A stretch of 64,000 nucleotides of DNA from Melittangium boletus DSM 14713 (GTDB taxonomy: Bacteria; Myxococcota; Myxococcia; Myxococcales; Myxococcaceae). Numbering within the stretch: position 1 is the first letter of the stretch; each line of letters starts with the position of its first letter. The stretch spans positions 186,292 through 250,291 of the forward strand of contig NZ_CP022163.1 in assembly GCF_002305855.1 (NCBI RefSeq). The letters are read 5' to 3'. Under the pieces are notes generated by a model. It saw only the letters and a program-made list of their open reading frames with translations. It did not search any database and was not told the DNA's origin. The position numbers were made by a program, and so were the translations under genes. Below, one piece after another: positions 37,168 to 45,566 of the stretch.

Positions 37168-38312
37168 TCTACTGGGATCACAACGCGGCCGCGCCAGTGC
37201 GGCCGGAAGTGGCCACGCTGCTCGCGCGGGCGTTCTCCGAGGGAGGCTTCGGCAACGCCTCCAGCGTGCACCGGGGTGGGCGCGAGGCCCGAGGCCGGCT
37301 GGACGGAGCACGGGCCCGGGTGGCCCGCGTGCTGGGCTGCGAGCCGAAGGAAGTGTGCTTCGTCGGCTCGGGCTCGGAGGCGGACGCGCTGGCGCTCAAG
37401 GGGGTGTGGCTCGCGAGGAAGGAACCCGGACGGCGGCGCGTGGTGAGTTCGGCCATCGAGCACCCCGCGGTGCTCGGAGCGCTCAAGCAGTTGGAGGCCC
37501 TGGGCGCGGACGTGGTGCGGGTACGCCCCGACCGGGACGGCCAGGTGCCCCTGGAGGCACTGCGCGAGGCCCTGACGCCCGAGACCCTGCTGTGCTCGCT
37601 CATGTGGGCGAACAACGAGACGGGCGTGGTGCAGCCGGTGGAGGAACTGTCACGCGAATGCCGGCGCCGGGGCATCCTCTTCCACACGGACGCGGTCCAG
37701 GCGGCGGGGAAGCTGCCCATGACCCTGCGGGAAGTGGACGCGGAGCTGCTCTCGCTGTCGGCGCACAAGTTCGGGGGCCCGGCGGGCGCGGGGGTGCTGG
37801 TGGTGCGCAAGGGCGTGGACGTCCAGGCGCTCACCCCGGGGCACCAGGAAGCCGGCCTGCGCGGGGGCACGCAGAACATCCCCTACGCGGAGGCGTTCGC
37901 CCTGGCCCTGGAACTGGCCCACCAGGAACAGCCCGCGCACGAGGAGCGGCTGCGGCGGCTCCGGGTCGGCTTCGAGCGAGAGGTCCGCGAGCGGCTCCCG
38001 GACGTCACGGTGAACGGAGCGGGCGCCCCTCGGGTACCCAATACGAGCAACCTCACCTTCCACGGCGCGGATGGCGAGGCGTTGCTCATCGCCCTGGATC
38101 TGGAGGGCATCTGCGCGTCCTCGGGAGCGGCATGCGCGTCGGGGACGCTGTCTCCCTCGCACGTCCTGCTCGCGATGGGCCTCACGCCCGCCCAGGCCCA
38201 TGGCACCCTGCGCTTCTCGATGGGGCCCACCACGACGCCCGAGGAAGTGGAGCGCGTCGTGGAGGCCCTGGTCCAGCAGGTGCCCCGAATCCGGGCCCTC
38301 GGCGAGGGGTAG
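37164..38312 (+). CDS. Cysteine desulfurase, NifS/IscS family
   Basis: A 382-residue class V PLP enzyme that removes sulfur from cysteine for Fe-S clusters and tRNA thiolation. GTG 37164 (overlapping the DHH stop by four bases) gives the family start IYWDHNAAAPVRPEV. The PLP Lys is Lys202 in SLSAHKFGGPAGAG; a His (AIEHPAV) and Asp (FHTDAVQA) bind the cofactor. The active Cys lies in CASSGAACASG, with the SPSHVLLAMGL tail. No iscU or iscR is adjacent, so it may serve tRNA or a general sulfur pathway rather than a dedicated Isc operon. Confidence 0.92.
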   Translation: MIYWDHNAAAPVRPEVATLLARAFSEGGFGNASSVHRGGREARGRLDGARARVARVLGCEPKEVCFVGSGSEADALALKGVWLARKEPGRRRVVSSAIEHPAVLGALKQLEALGADVVRVRPDRDGQVPLEALREALTPETLLCSLMWANNETGVVQPVEELSRECRRRGILFHTDAVQAAGKLPMTLREVDAELLSLSAHKFGGPAGAGVLVVRKGVDVQALTPGHQEAGLRGGTQNIPYAEAFALALELAHQEQPAHEERLRRLRVGFEREVRERLPDVTVNGAGAPRVPNTSNLTFHGADGEALLIALDLEGICASSGAACASGTLSPSHVLLAMGLTPAQAHGTLRFSMGPTTTPEEVERVVEALVQQVPRIRALGEG

Positions 38313-38315
38313 CGG

Positions 38316-38483
38316 CTACTTGCCTCCCCATTTTTGGTCCGGAAGGGGCTTGTCACCCACCTCCTTGGGTGGCTGGCCGTAGCCCTGCTTCCCCTCATGC
38401 GATTCGTCGGGGGAGTCCGTGCCCGCCTTGCGAGTCTCCTCCTCCTGCTCCCGCGGCTGCTTGTCGTCTTTCTGGTTCGCCAT
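38316..38483 (-). CDS. Small charged, disordered protein
   Basis: A 55-residue protein from ATG 38483, with a very strong GGGAGGAG ribosome site eight bases upstream. It is almost entirely Lys, Glu, Asp, Gln, Gly and Pro (MANQKDDKQPREQEEETR...QKWGGK) and has no hydrophobic core, so it should be unfolded, resembling small stress-associated hydrophilins in composition only. It is convergent with the cysteine desulfurase, three bases between stops. The ribosome site is the main reason to call it. The 105-bp gap up to the kinase gene shows nothing else. Confidence 0.55.
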   Translation of the reverse strand: MANQKDDKQPREQEEETRKAGTDSPDESHEGKQGYGQPPKEVGDKPLPDQKWGGK

Positions 38484-38588
38484 CCCGACTCCTCCCGAGG
38501 CGCCATCCAGGCGCACGTGTGTGGGAGGAAACTTCCGCACGGGGCTCCGCCTCCGCACCCACGAGCGGGCGGCCAGCGGAGCCCTCCC

Positions 38589-39530
38589 CTACTTCGCGTC
38601 GGTGGTGCCGAACAGCCCGCGGACCACGGCGGCGATGGCCAGGGGCGTGCCCACCCGCTCGTCGTAGTGGGGCGCGAGCGCCTCCGCGAAGGACTCGGCG
38701 GAGGGGAAGCGCTCCGAGACGTCGCTGCTGAAGCCCCGGTGGATGATCTCCTCCAGGGCCTCGGGGATGGCCGGGCGGATGAGGCTCGGCGCCAGGTAGT
38801 CCCGGTAGATGATCTTCGTGAAGACCTCGTCCGGCGTCGCCCCGGTGAAGGGGCGCTGGAGCGTGAGCAACTCGTAGAGCACGACGGTGGCGGCCCACAG
38901 GTCCACCTGGGGCGAGATCGAGCCCTGCAGGGCCTCGGGGGACAGGTAGTAGGGCTTGCCGAGCACCTCGCCGCCCTGCAGCACCCCGTCCACGCGCAGG
39001 CGCGCCACGCCGAAGTCCCCCAGCTTGATGTCGCCCAGCCGGGAGATGAACAGGTTGGAGGGCGAGATGTCGCAGTGGACGATGCCCAACGCCTCGCCCT
39101 GGTCTCCGGTGCGGGAGTGCGCGTAGGCCAGGGCCTCGAGCAGCACCCGGCACAGGTAGATGGCGAAGTCCAACGGCAGGTGGATGCCGCGCAGCTTGCA
39201 GCGGCGCAGGATGTGACCCAGATCCCTGCCATCCACCAGGTCCATCACGATGAAGTGCTGATCGGCGACCGAGCCCACGTCCAGCACCTGGACGATGTTG
39301 GGATGATCCAACAGCTTGGTGAGCCGCGCCTCTGAGGCGAACAGGGCGAGCGAGGCGGGATCCTGGGTGAGCGCGGGCAACAGCCGCTTGAGGGCGACGA
39401 TCCAGTCCTCGCGCGGCCCGGAACGCACCCGGGCCCGGAAGACCTCGGCCATCCCCCCCTTGCCCAGCGCCGACAGGATTTCGTAGTTGCCGAGGATGCG
39501 CGGGATCCTCGATGGAGCAGAGGAGTTCAC
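38589..39530 (-). CDS. Hanks-type serine/threonine protein kinase (non-RD)
   Basis: A 313-residue cytoplasmic kinase with the full Hanks motif set: Gly loop LGKGGMAEVF, IVALKRLL (Lys of subdomain II), a Glu in ASEARLTKLL, catalytic loop HCDISPSNLF, LGDFGVAR (DFG) and YYLSPEAL (APE-like). The catalytic loop has Cys in place of the Arg of HRD, so it is a non-RD kinase and may not need activation-loop phosphorylation. No transmembrane or sensor domain follows. The GTG start at 39530 overlaps the stop of the upstream TPR gene by GTGA, so both are co-translated and probably work together. Confidence 0.88.
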   Translation of the reverse strand: MNSSAPSRIPRILGNYEILSALGKGGMAEVFRARVRSGPREDWIVALKRLLPALTQDPASLALFASEARLTKLLDHPNIVQVLDVGSVADQHFIVMDLVDGRDLGHILRRCKLRGIHLPLDFAIYLCRVLLEALAYAHSRTGDQGEALGIVHCDISPSNLFISRLGDIKLGDFGVARLRVDGVLQGGEVLGKPYYLSPEALQGSISPQVDLWAATVVLYELLTLQRPFTGATPDEVFTKIIYRDYLAPSLIRPAIPEALEEIIHRGFSSDVSERFPSAESFAEALAPHYDERVGTPLAIAAVVRGLFGTTDAK

Positions 39531-40447
39531 GGTCCCGGGGATTGCCGCCTGCCGGCAGACGCCTTGGAGTTGTTGGCGGCGCGTTGCATCAAGAGGGTGT
39601 ATCGCGCGGAAGAGCCGAGATCCGAGCCCAGCAGCTTGCTCAGCCCGTCATCCTCGGGCTCCGGATTGATGGCGAGACCGAACGCCACCGCCTGCTCGAG
39701 GTTGGACAGGGCCTGCTTCTTGTCTCCCAGGCGGCTGTAGGCACACGCCAGATGGTAGTAGATGAGGGGCTCGCGCTTGTTGATCACCCGGGCCTTGTCC
39801 AGGGCCTCGATGGCGGCCCTCGGCTCGTTGCGCATCAACTGGGCCGTGCCCAGGCTGAGGAACGCCGCCCAGCTCTGCTCGTTGAGGGCGATGCTGCGCT
39901 CGAATTCAGTGATCGCCGCGGACCAGTTCTTCTCCTTCATGAGCTGGTCGCCCCGATCCAACGCCACCTTGGCGGCCTGGGGGTTGCGCTTGACGCGGCC
40001 GCCCACCGCCGGACCGCTCTGCACGGGAGTGCCCTCGCCCGGCGCCGCCGGAGAGAACACCACGAGCCCACCCAGGCCCGCGCCCGGGGCCATGCAGCCC
40101 GCCTGCGGCCGCACATAGGTGGTGAAGGTCCCATCCTCCGAGCCCAGGAAGGCGAGCAGGGGCAGCGAGGCCTGCGCCGGGCAGGACGCTCCCTGGAGGC
40201 AGACGGTGATCTGACCCACGAGGACCCGGCCCTGCCACTCCCCCTCGAGGACCTTGGCGCGGGGCGCCAGGCCGCAAGCCGCCCCCTCGGCCGCGTAGCC
40301 GACCACCCGGTCATGCTCGGTATTCAACTCCACCCGGCCCCACACGTCCGTCTGGTAGCTCCCCTTGGGAAGGCTCTCGGCCCGGAGGGTCGCTGGGACG
40401 ATGGCGATGAGGGCCGTGAGGCCGATTGTTCTCGAAACAGACGCCAT
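39527..40447 (-). CDS. Exported TPR protein
   Basis: A 306-residue protein from ATG 40447 with a signal peptide (MASVSRTIGLTALIAIVPATLRAES). The first half is beta-rich with four Cys. Residues about 165-270 hold three TPR-like units (WSAAITEFERSIALNEQSWAAFLSLGTAQL, then PRAAIEALDKARVINKREPL, then LSNLEQAVAFGL). It ends in a short disordered tail. TPRs suggest a protein-interaction role. The overlap with the kinase gene is seen directly; that the kinase regulates it is inference, since one is exported and the other cytoplasmic. Confidence 0.75.
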   Translation of the reverse strand: MASVSRTIGLTALIAIVPATLRAESLPKGSYQTDVWGRVELNTEHDRVVGYAAEGAACGLAPRAKVLEGEWQGRVLVGQITVCLQGASCPAQASLPLLAFLGSEDGTFTTYVRPQAGCMAPGAGLGGLVVFSPAAPGEGTPVQSGPAVGGRVKRNPQAAKVALDRGDQLMKEKNWSAAITEFERSIALNEQSWAAFLSLGTAQLMRNEPRAAIEALDKARVINKREPLIYYHLACAYSRLGDKKQALSNLEQAVAFGLAINPEPEDDGLSKLLGSDLGSSARYTLLMQRAANNSKASAGRRQSPGP

Positions 40448-40505
40448 GAGTGGGAGCGCCCCATCATAGAAGGCGTGGGGGCGCGTGTAAACGCACACCC
40501 ATGGC

Positions 40506-40534
40506 TTGACCCATCACACCCACGTCCTTATCAT
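40506..40534 (+). promoter_or_regulatory. Strong sigma-70 promoter in front of the 6S-like RNA
   Basis: TTGACC (40506-40511) and TATCAT (40529-40534) are separated by exactly 17 bases. The start would be near 40541, the first base of the RNA described next. It is the best-matching promoter I found in the window and lies about 265 bases before the nearest plus-strand coding start. Confidence 0.65.
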
Positions 40535-40540
40535 TCACTT

Positions 40541-40745
40541 CAAGCGCTTCTGGGTTTTTCCAGGAGTTCCAAGGTGTTGTCCCCTGCGGGGCGCGTGATG
40601 CCCAGCAGAAATTCGAACCGATACGTCCATCACGGGGTTCGTTTCAGGTTCCATGAGCAAGCCCTCCCCTCGCGGGATGAGGGAAGCCTACGGTTCCATG
40701 ACTTCGAGTCCCACCTGGCTTTTTAGGGTTCAATGGACGCTAGGC
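40541..40745 (+). ncRNA. ssrS: Putative 6S RNA
   Basis: A 352-bp gap without genes lies between the divergent TPR gene and the cyclo-ligase gene. From a near-consensus promoter the transcript could fold with AGCG (40543-40546) pairing CGCT (40738-40741) and CCAAGGTG (40569-40576) pairing CACCTGG (40712-40718). Inside are a GTCCCCTG block, an 8-bp apical stem (CCCTCCCC...GGG...GAGGG, 40662-40683) and GGGAAGCCTA, all like 6S RNA. The gene for 5-formyl-THF cyclo-ligase follows, as ygfA follows ssrS in E. coli. 6S RNA mimics an open promoter and binds the sigma-70 polymerase. I could not run a covariance model, so this stays a proposal. Confidence 0.5.
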
Positions 40746-40799
40746 ACACGGCCATTTCGCGGGGGACTTTTTTCTTTCTCTTGTCGGGGAGTGGGGACG

Positions 40800-41423
40800 G
40801 TGAGCGAGACGGTGGCACAAGAGGGAGTGGGTCGGAAGGTGTCGCTGCGCGAGGAACTGACGGCGCGGCGCAAGGCGATGACGCCGGAGATCATCGACGA
40901 GCGGGGGCTCAAGGTTCAGTCCCGCTTCCTGGCGACGCCTTACTACAACAAGGCACGTACCGTGGCGCTCTACGCCCCCATCCGAGGCGAGGTCCCCACG
41001 CGCGACATCCTCATCGCGGCCCTGCAGGACGAGAAGATCGTCTGCTACCCGCTCTCGCACGTGCACGGGCGCATCCTGGCCTTCCGGGCCATCAAGTCCG
41101 AGGCCGAGCTGGAGCCCGGGCGCCTGGGCGTCCGCGAGCCCACCAACTCCGCGGACCTCATCGCGGTGGATCAGATCGACCTCTTCGTGGTGCCGGGACT
41201 CGGCTTCTCGCCCGATGGCAAGCGGCTGGGGCGCGGGGGCGGCTACTACGACGCCACCCTGAAGGCGGCTTCGGCGCGCAGCCGGCGCGTGGGACTTGCC
41301 TTCAACGACCAGATCGTCGACACCATCCCCACGAACAGTGACGACGTGGACATGGACCTCGTCGTCACCGAGTCGCAGACGCTGCGCGGGCTCTACCGCG
41401 ACTGGGATTTCCTCGACACGTGA
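40800..41423 (+). CDS. 5-formyltetrahydrofolate cyclo-ligase
   Basis: A 207-residue enzyme that converts 5-formyl-THF to 5,10-methenyl-THF using ATP. GTG 40800 with GGGGAG upstream is chosen. A start at 40653 would run through the 6S-like RNA and add a poorly folded leader. Motifs seen are the N-terminal LREELTARRKAMTPEIIDERG, VALYAPIRGEVPTRDIL, and the signature PGLGFSPDGKRLGRGGGYYD. Its stop overlaps the next gene's start by four bases (GTGA), so it is coupled to the YmdB-like gene. Confidence 0.9.
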   Translation: MSETVAQEGVGRKVSLREELTARRKAMTPEIIDERGLKVQSRFLATPYYNKARTVALYAPIRGEVPTRDILIAALQDEKIVCYPLSHVHGRILAFRAIKSEAELEPGRLGVREPTNSADLIAVDQIDLFVVPGLGFSPDGKRLGRGGGYYDATLKAASARSRRVGLAFNDQIVDTIPTNSDDVDMDLVVTESQTLRGLYRDWDFLDT

Positions 41424-42211
41424 AAGTACTCTTCATGGGAGATGTGGTGGGCAAGCCTGGACTCCAGGCCGTGCGCACCCTTCTCCCGAAGCTGATCGCC
41501 CGCCACTCGGTGGACCTCGTCATCGCCAACGCGGAGAACAGCGAGGGCGGTGCCGGGATCTCCCCCGAGTCGGCGGAAACATTGCTGAACTGTGAGGTCA
41601 ACCTCCTCACGAGCGGCAACCACTTCTGGACCAAGAAGCAGATCCTCCCCTGGGTGGAGGAGAATCCTCACCTGCTCCTGCGCCCGGCCAACTACCCCAA
41701 GGGGGCGCCGGGACGGGGGCATACCGTCATCCAGACGCCGGATGGGCGCAAGCTCGGGGTGCTCAACCTCGAGGGGCGCGTCTTCATGAAGCCGCTGGAC
41801 AACCCGTTCGCGGTGGCGCCGGAGCTGGTGGCGGAGCTGCGCAAGCAGACGCCCTGCATCCTCGTGGACATGCACTGCGAGGCCTCGAGCGAGAAGAACG
41901 CCATGGGCGCGCACCTGGACGGCAAGGTGTCCGCCGTGGTGGGCACCCACACGCACGTGCAGACGGCCGATGAGCGGATTCTGCCCGGCGGCACCGCCTT
42001 CATCACCGACGTGGGCATGTGCGGCCCGCTCGACTCCGTCATCGGCGTGCGCAAGGAGCTGTCCGTCGAGCGCTTCGTCACCCTGCGCCACACGCCCTAC
42101 GAGGTCGCCAAGAACCTCGTGTACCTGCAGGGCGTCGTCATCGACATGGACGACAAGACGGGCAAGGCGCGCTCCATCGAGCGCATCCGCGAGCACCTGC
42201 CGGGCACCTGA
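41420..42211 (+). CDS. YmdB-like metallophosphoesterase (TIGR00282)
   Basis: A 263-residue member of the TIGR00282 family, whose Bacillus member YmdB is a 2',3'-cyclic nucleotide phosphodiesterase affecting biofilm choice. Metal ligands are all in place: FMGDVVGKPG (Asp8), IANAENSEGGAG (Glu, Asn), TSGNHFWTKK (Asn, His), VDMHCEASSEK (His) and GTHTHVQTADE (two His). The GTG start at 41420 overlaps the previous stop. No signal peptide, so it acts in the cytoplasm. Confidence 0.9.
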   Translation: MKVLFMGDVVGKPGLQAVRTLLPKLIARHSVDLVIANAENSEGGAGISPESAETLLNCEVNLLTSGNHFWTKKQILPWVEENPHLLLRPANYPKGAPGRGHTVIQTPDGRKLGVLNLEGRVFMKPLDNPFAVAPELVAELRKQTPCILVDMHCEASSEKNAMGAHLDGKVSAVVGTHTHVQTADERILPGGTAFITDVGMCGPLDSVIGVRKELSVERFVTLRHTPYEVAKNLVYLQGVVIDMDDKTGKARSIERIREHLPGT

Positions 42212-42273
42212 GCCTCGCGCTCCGGACAACGCATGCCCCACGCGGCGGCTTTTCGGCTAGGGTCCGCGCCGCC

Positions 42274-43536
42274 ATGTCCGATCAACCGCTGCGCAAGGCG
42301 ACTCCCCAGGAGCAGTTCGACGAAGTGACCCGCGGCACCGTGGACCTCCACGTGGCCGAGGACCTCAAGAAGAAGCTGGAGCGCTCGTATTCCACGGGCA
42401 AGCCCCTCGTCATCAAGGCGGGCTTCGATCCCAGCCGGCCGGATCTCCACCTGGGCCACTCGCTGCTGCTCACGCGCATGCGGCGCTTCCAGGAGTTCGG
42501 CCACCAGGTGGTCTTCCTCATCGGGGACTTCACCGCGCTCATCGGCGACCCCTCGGGAAAGAACCTCACGCGCCCCGCGCTCACGCGCGACGAGGTGAAT
42601 CTCAACGCCCAGACGTACCAGGAGCAGGTCTTCAAGGTGCTCGACCGCGAGCGCACCCAGGTGCGCTTCAACTCCGAGTGGCTCGACAAGCTCGGCACCG
42701 AGGGGATGATCCGCCTGGCGGCGCGCTACTCGGTGCAGCGCATGCTCGAGCGCGACGACTTCAAGACGCGCTTCCGCGAGAACCGCTCCATCTCCCTCCA
42801 CGAGATGCTCTACCCGCTCTTGCAGGGCTACGACTCGGTGGCGCTCAAGGCGGACGTGGAGCTGGGCGCGACGGATCAGCTCTTCAACCTGCTCATGGGC
42901 CGCCAGCTCATGAAGGAAGAGGGCATGGAGCCCCAGGTCATCATGACGGGCCCCATCCTCGAGGGCCTGGACGCGAAGCTCGTCGACGGGAAGATCACCG
43001 GCGACAAGATGTCCAAGAGCCTGGACAACTACGTGGGCATCAACGAGCCGCCGGATCAGATCTACGGCAAGCTCATGAGCATCACGGATGACCTGATGTG
43101 GCGCTACTACGAGCTGTTGTCGTCGCGCACGCTGCCGGAGCTGGCCGCGCTCAAGGGTCAGGTGGAGCGGGGCGAGGTGCACCCCAAGGTGGCCAAGTCG
43201 GGCTTCGCCGAGGAGATGGCCGCGCGCTTCCACAACCCCGAGGCCGCCCGCCAGGCGATGCAGGCGTGGGAGCAGCGCTACTCCCAGAAGAAGGTCGTCG
43301 CCGAGGAGCAGCCGCTCGTGGAGGTGCCGCTCGCGGGGGCGCCGACGCTGCCCCTGGCCAAGGCGATCGCCGAGGCGAAGCTGGTGGCCTCGGGCACCGA
43401 GGGCCGCAAGCTGATGGCCCAGGGCGGTGTGCGCGTCAACGGCGAGAAGGTGATGGATCCCAAGCACGAGCTGCCCGCGGGCGAGTACCTGGTGCAGGTC
43501 GGCAAGCACAAGTCGGCGCGGCTCAAGCTGATTTAG
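42274..43536 (+). CDS. tyrS: Tyrosyl-tRNA synthetase
   Basis: A 420-residue class I synthetase charging tRNA-Tyr. ATG 42274 is chosen because the family N-terminus starts directly after it; the frame stays open upstream through an unrelated stretch. The ATP-binding motifs are PDLHLGHSLLL (HIGH) and GDKMSKSLDN (KMSKS), with the Tyr-specific DVELGATDQLFNLLMGR between. A C-terminal S4 RNA-binding domain (about residues 350-420) ends with GRKLMAQGGVRVNGEKV. The layout is that of the shorter-linker TyrS subgroup. Confidence 0.94.
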   Translation: MSDQPLRKATPQEQFDEVTRGTVDLHVAEDLKKKLERSYSTGKPLVIKAGFDPSRPDLHLGHSLLLTRMRRFQEFGHQVVFLIGDFTALIGDPSGKNLTRPALTRDEVNLNAQTYQEQVFKVLDRERTQVRFNSEWLDKLGTEGMIRLAARYSVQRMLERDDFKTRFRENRSISLHEMLYPLLQGYDSVALKADVELGATDQLFNLLMGRQLMKEEGMEPQVIMTGPILEGLDAKLVDGKITGDKMSKSLDNYVGINEPPDQIYGKLMSITDDLMWRYYELLSSRTLPELAALKGQVERGEVHPKVAKSGFAEEMAARFHNPEAARQAMQAWEQRYSQKKVVAEEQPLVEVPLAGAPTLPLAKAIAEAKLVASGTEGRKLMAQGGVRVNGEKVMDPKHELPAGEYLVQVGKHKSARLKLI

Positions 43537-43622
43537 GGTTTCCGACATCCGTCACGTGCCCGACCCTCGGGCCATGGAAGGGCTGCCGCCAGGGAAGTCG
43601 TGGCTAGGTTGGCCCTTCCGAT

Positions 43623-45566
43623 ATGGAACACGCCGCCTCTTCTCCCGCGCTCTCCGTTGCCCTGGCCCTGATGGCGGGGATGCTGGCCCAGGTCCTCGCC
43701 CGCCGTCTGAGCATCCCGGGCATCGTGGTGCTCCTGGCCTCGGGGGTGCTGCTGGGGCCCGAGCTCCTGGGCCTCGTCCAGCCCGCCTCGCTCGGAGGCG
43801 CCCTGCCCATGCTCGTCAGCTTCTCGGTGGCCGTCATCCTCTTCGAGGGCGCGCTGAGCCTGGACGTCCGCCGGCTGCGCAAGGAGGGCCGCGTCATCCG
43901 CTGGCTCGTGACGGTGGGCGCGCTGGTGACGGCCCTGTGTGGCGCGCTCGCGGCCCGGGGGGTGATGGGCTGGAGCTGGAGGAATTCCCTGCTCTTCGGC
44001 ACGCTGGTGATGGTGACGGGGCCCACCGTCATCACCCCGCTCTTGCGCCGCATCCGGGTGGTGCGTCCGGTGGAGACGGTGCTCGAGGGGGAAGGCATCT
44101 TCGTGGACGCGGTGGGCGCCATCACCGCGGTGGTGGCCCTGGAGGTGGCGCTGCGCCCGCCCGAGGAGGCCCTGACCACCTTCTTCCAGGCCCTGGCCTT
44201 GCGCTGGGGCGTGGGCCTGGGGGTGGGGAGCCTCGCCGGATGGATCATCGCGAGCGGGCTCAAGTCCGAGCGGGCCATTCCCGAGGAGCTGCGCAATGTC
44301 TTCAGCCTCGCCATGGTGTTGGGGCTCGGGCAGGTGAGCGGCGCGCTCGCCCCGGAGAGCGGCGTGGTGGCCGTCATCGCCGCCGGGCTCGTGGTGGGCA
44401 ACGCGGGCGTGCCCGTGCGGCGCGAACTGGTGACCTTCAAGGAGCAGCTCACGGTGATGCTCGTGGGCATGCTCTTCGTGCTGCTGGCCGCGGACGTGCG
44501 GCTGGGCGAGGTGACGGCGCTCGGGTGGAGGGGGCTCGCCACCGTGGGGCTGCTGATGGTCGTGGCGCGGCCGCTCGCGGTGTGGGCGTCGACGCAGGGC
44601 TCGAAGCTGTCCTGGCGCGAGCGGGGCTTCATCGCCTGGCTGGGGCCTCGGGGCATCGTGGCCGCGGCGGTGGCCTCGCTCTTCGCCACCCGGTTGGAAT
44701 CCCATGGCCTGGAGGGAGGCCCCGCGCTCCGGGCGCTCGTGTTCCTCGTCATCGCGGTGACGGTGGTGGTGCAGGGCCTGAGCGGCGGTTGGGTGGCGGG
44801 GCTGCTGGGTGTGCGCCGGTCGGCACCTGGTGGGTATGTGCTCCTGGGGGCCAACGGGCTGGCACGCCTGGTGGCGCGGGCCTTGAAGGCGGCGGATCAG
44901 AACGTGACGCTGGTGGACACGGGGGCCGAGGCCTGCCGCCGCGCCCAGGAAGAGGGTTTCCAGGTGATCTTCGGGGATGGGTTGGACGAGCGCACGCTCC
45001 TGCGCGCCCAACTGGAAGGCCGCGCCGGCTTCGTGGGCCTCACCGTCAACGAGGGGGTGAACCTGCTCTTCACGAACAAGGTGCGCGAGCATGACCGCGC
45101 GGCCCTCCGCCTGGTGGCGATGCACAGCGGACACACGGCCATCCGCAAGGAGCACGCGAGCACGCACAACCGCATCCTCTTCGGCGATGAGCGCGGACTC
45201 GACCTGTGGGCCTCCTGGAGCGAACGGGGACAGGTGTCGCTCGAGCGGTGGCTGCTGGAGGCGCCGCAGGTGGACTCCTCGAACCCGGGAGAGAGCCGGG
45301 CGTTGGAGGAGACCCTGCTCCCGGTGCTCCTTGTGCGAGACGGCCAGGTGCGGCTCTACGACGACACGGTCCGGCCCATGGCGGGAGATCGGGTGGACTT
45401 CGCGCTCCACGCGGAGAGAGCGGACGAGGCGCGGGCGTGGCTCACGGCCCATGGCTGGCGGCCCGAATCCACCCTCGCCCAGACGCCGCCCGAGGAGCCC
45501 CCCCCGGGCGCATGGGAGAAGGATATCCTCCCGGCCTCATGCGGTTCCTCTCCGTCCTTGTCCTGA
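43623..45566 (+). CDS. CPA1-type Na+(K+)/H+ antiporter with a C-terminal TrkA-N domain
   Basis: A 647-residue inner-membrane antiporter. About twelve hydrophobic segments cover residues 8-400, including FSVAVILFEGALSLD, MVTGPTVITPLL (the TGPT motif) and the Asp of GEGIFVDAVGAI, which fits the CPA1 ion-binding core. The C-terminal half starts with a Rossmann-like RCK/TrkA-N domain (GYVLLGANGLARLVARALKAADQNVTLVD), expected to bind NAD(H) or another nucleotide, and ends in a TrkA-C-like region with a Pro-rich tail. This suggests ligand-gated K+ or Na+ efflux. The end overlaps the next gene by 28 bp. Confidence 0.87.
   Translation: MEHAASSPALSVALALMAGMLAQVLARRLSIPGIVVLLASGVLLGPELLGLVQPASLGGALPMLVSFSVAVILFEGALSLDVRRLRKEGRVIRWLVTVGALVTALCGALAARGVMGWSWRNSLLFGTLVMVTGPTVITPLLRRIRVVRPVETVLEGEGIFVDAVGAITAVVALEVALRPPEEALTTFFQALALRWGVGLGVGSLAGWIIASGLKSERAIPEELRNVFSLAMVLGLGQVSGALAPESGVVAVIAAGLVVGNAGVPVRRELVTFKEQLTVMLVGMLFVLLAADVRLGEVTALGWRGLATVGLLMVVARPLAVWASTQGSKLSWRERGFIAWLGPRGIVAAAVASLFATRLESHGLEGGPALRALVFLVIAVTVVVQGLSGGWVAGLLGVRRSAPGGYVLLGANGLARLVARALKAADQNVTLVDTGAEACRRAQEEGFQVIFGDGLDERTLLRAQLEGRAGFVGLTVNEGVNLLFTNKVREHDRAALRLVAMHSGHTAIRKEHASTHNRILFGDERGLDLWASWSERGQVSLERWLLEAPQVDSSNPGESRALEETLLPVLLVRDGQVRLYDDTVRPMAGDRVDFALHAERADEARAWLTAHGWRPESTLAQTPPEEPPPGAWEKDILPASCGSSPSLS

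Noticed and set aside
42097..43548. Minus-strand open frame opposite tyrS
   Set aside because: His/Leu/Arg-rich shadow of tyrS with no recognisable domain.
43558..43572. Small GCCCGA/TCGGGC hairpin after tyrS
   Set aside because: Only six base pairs with a three-base loop and no T-run; too common by chance in this GC content.
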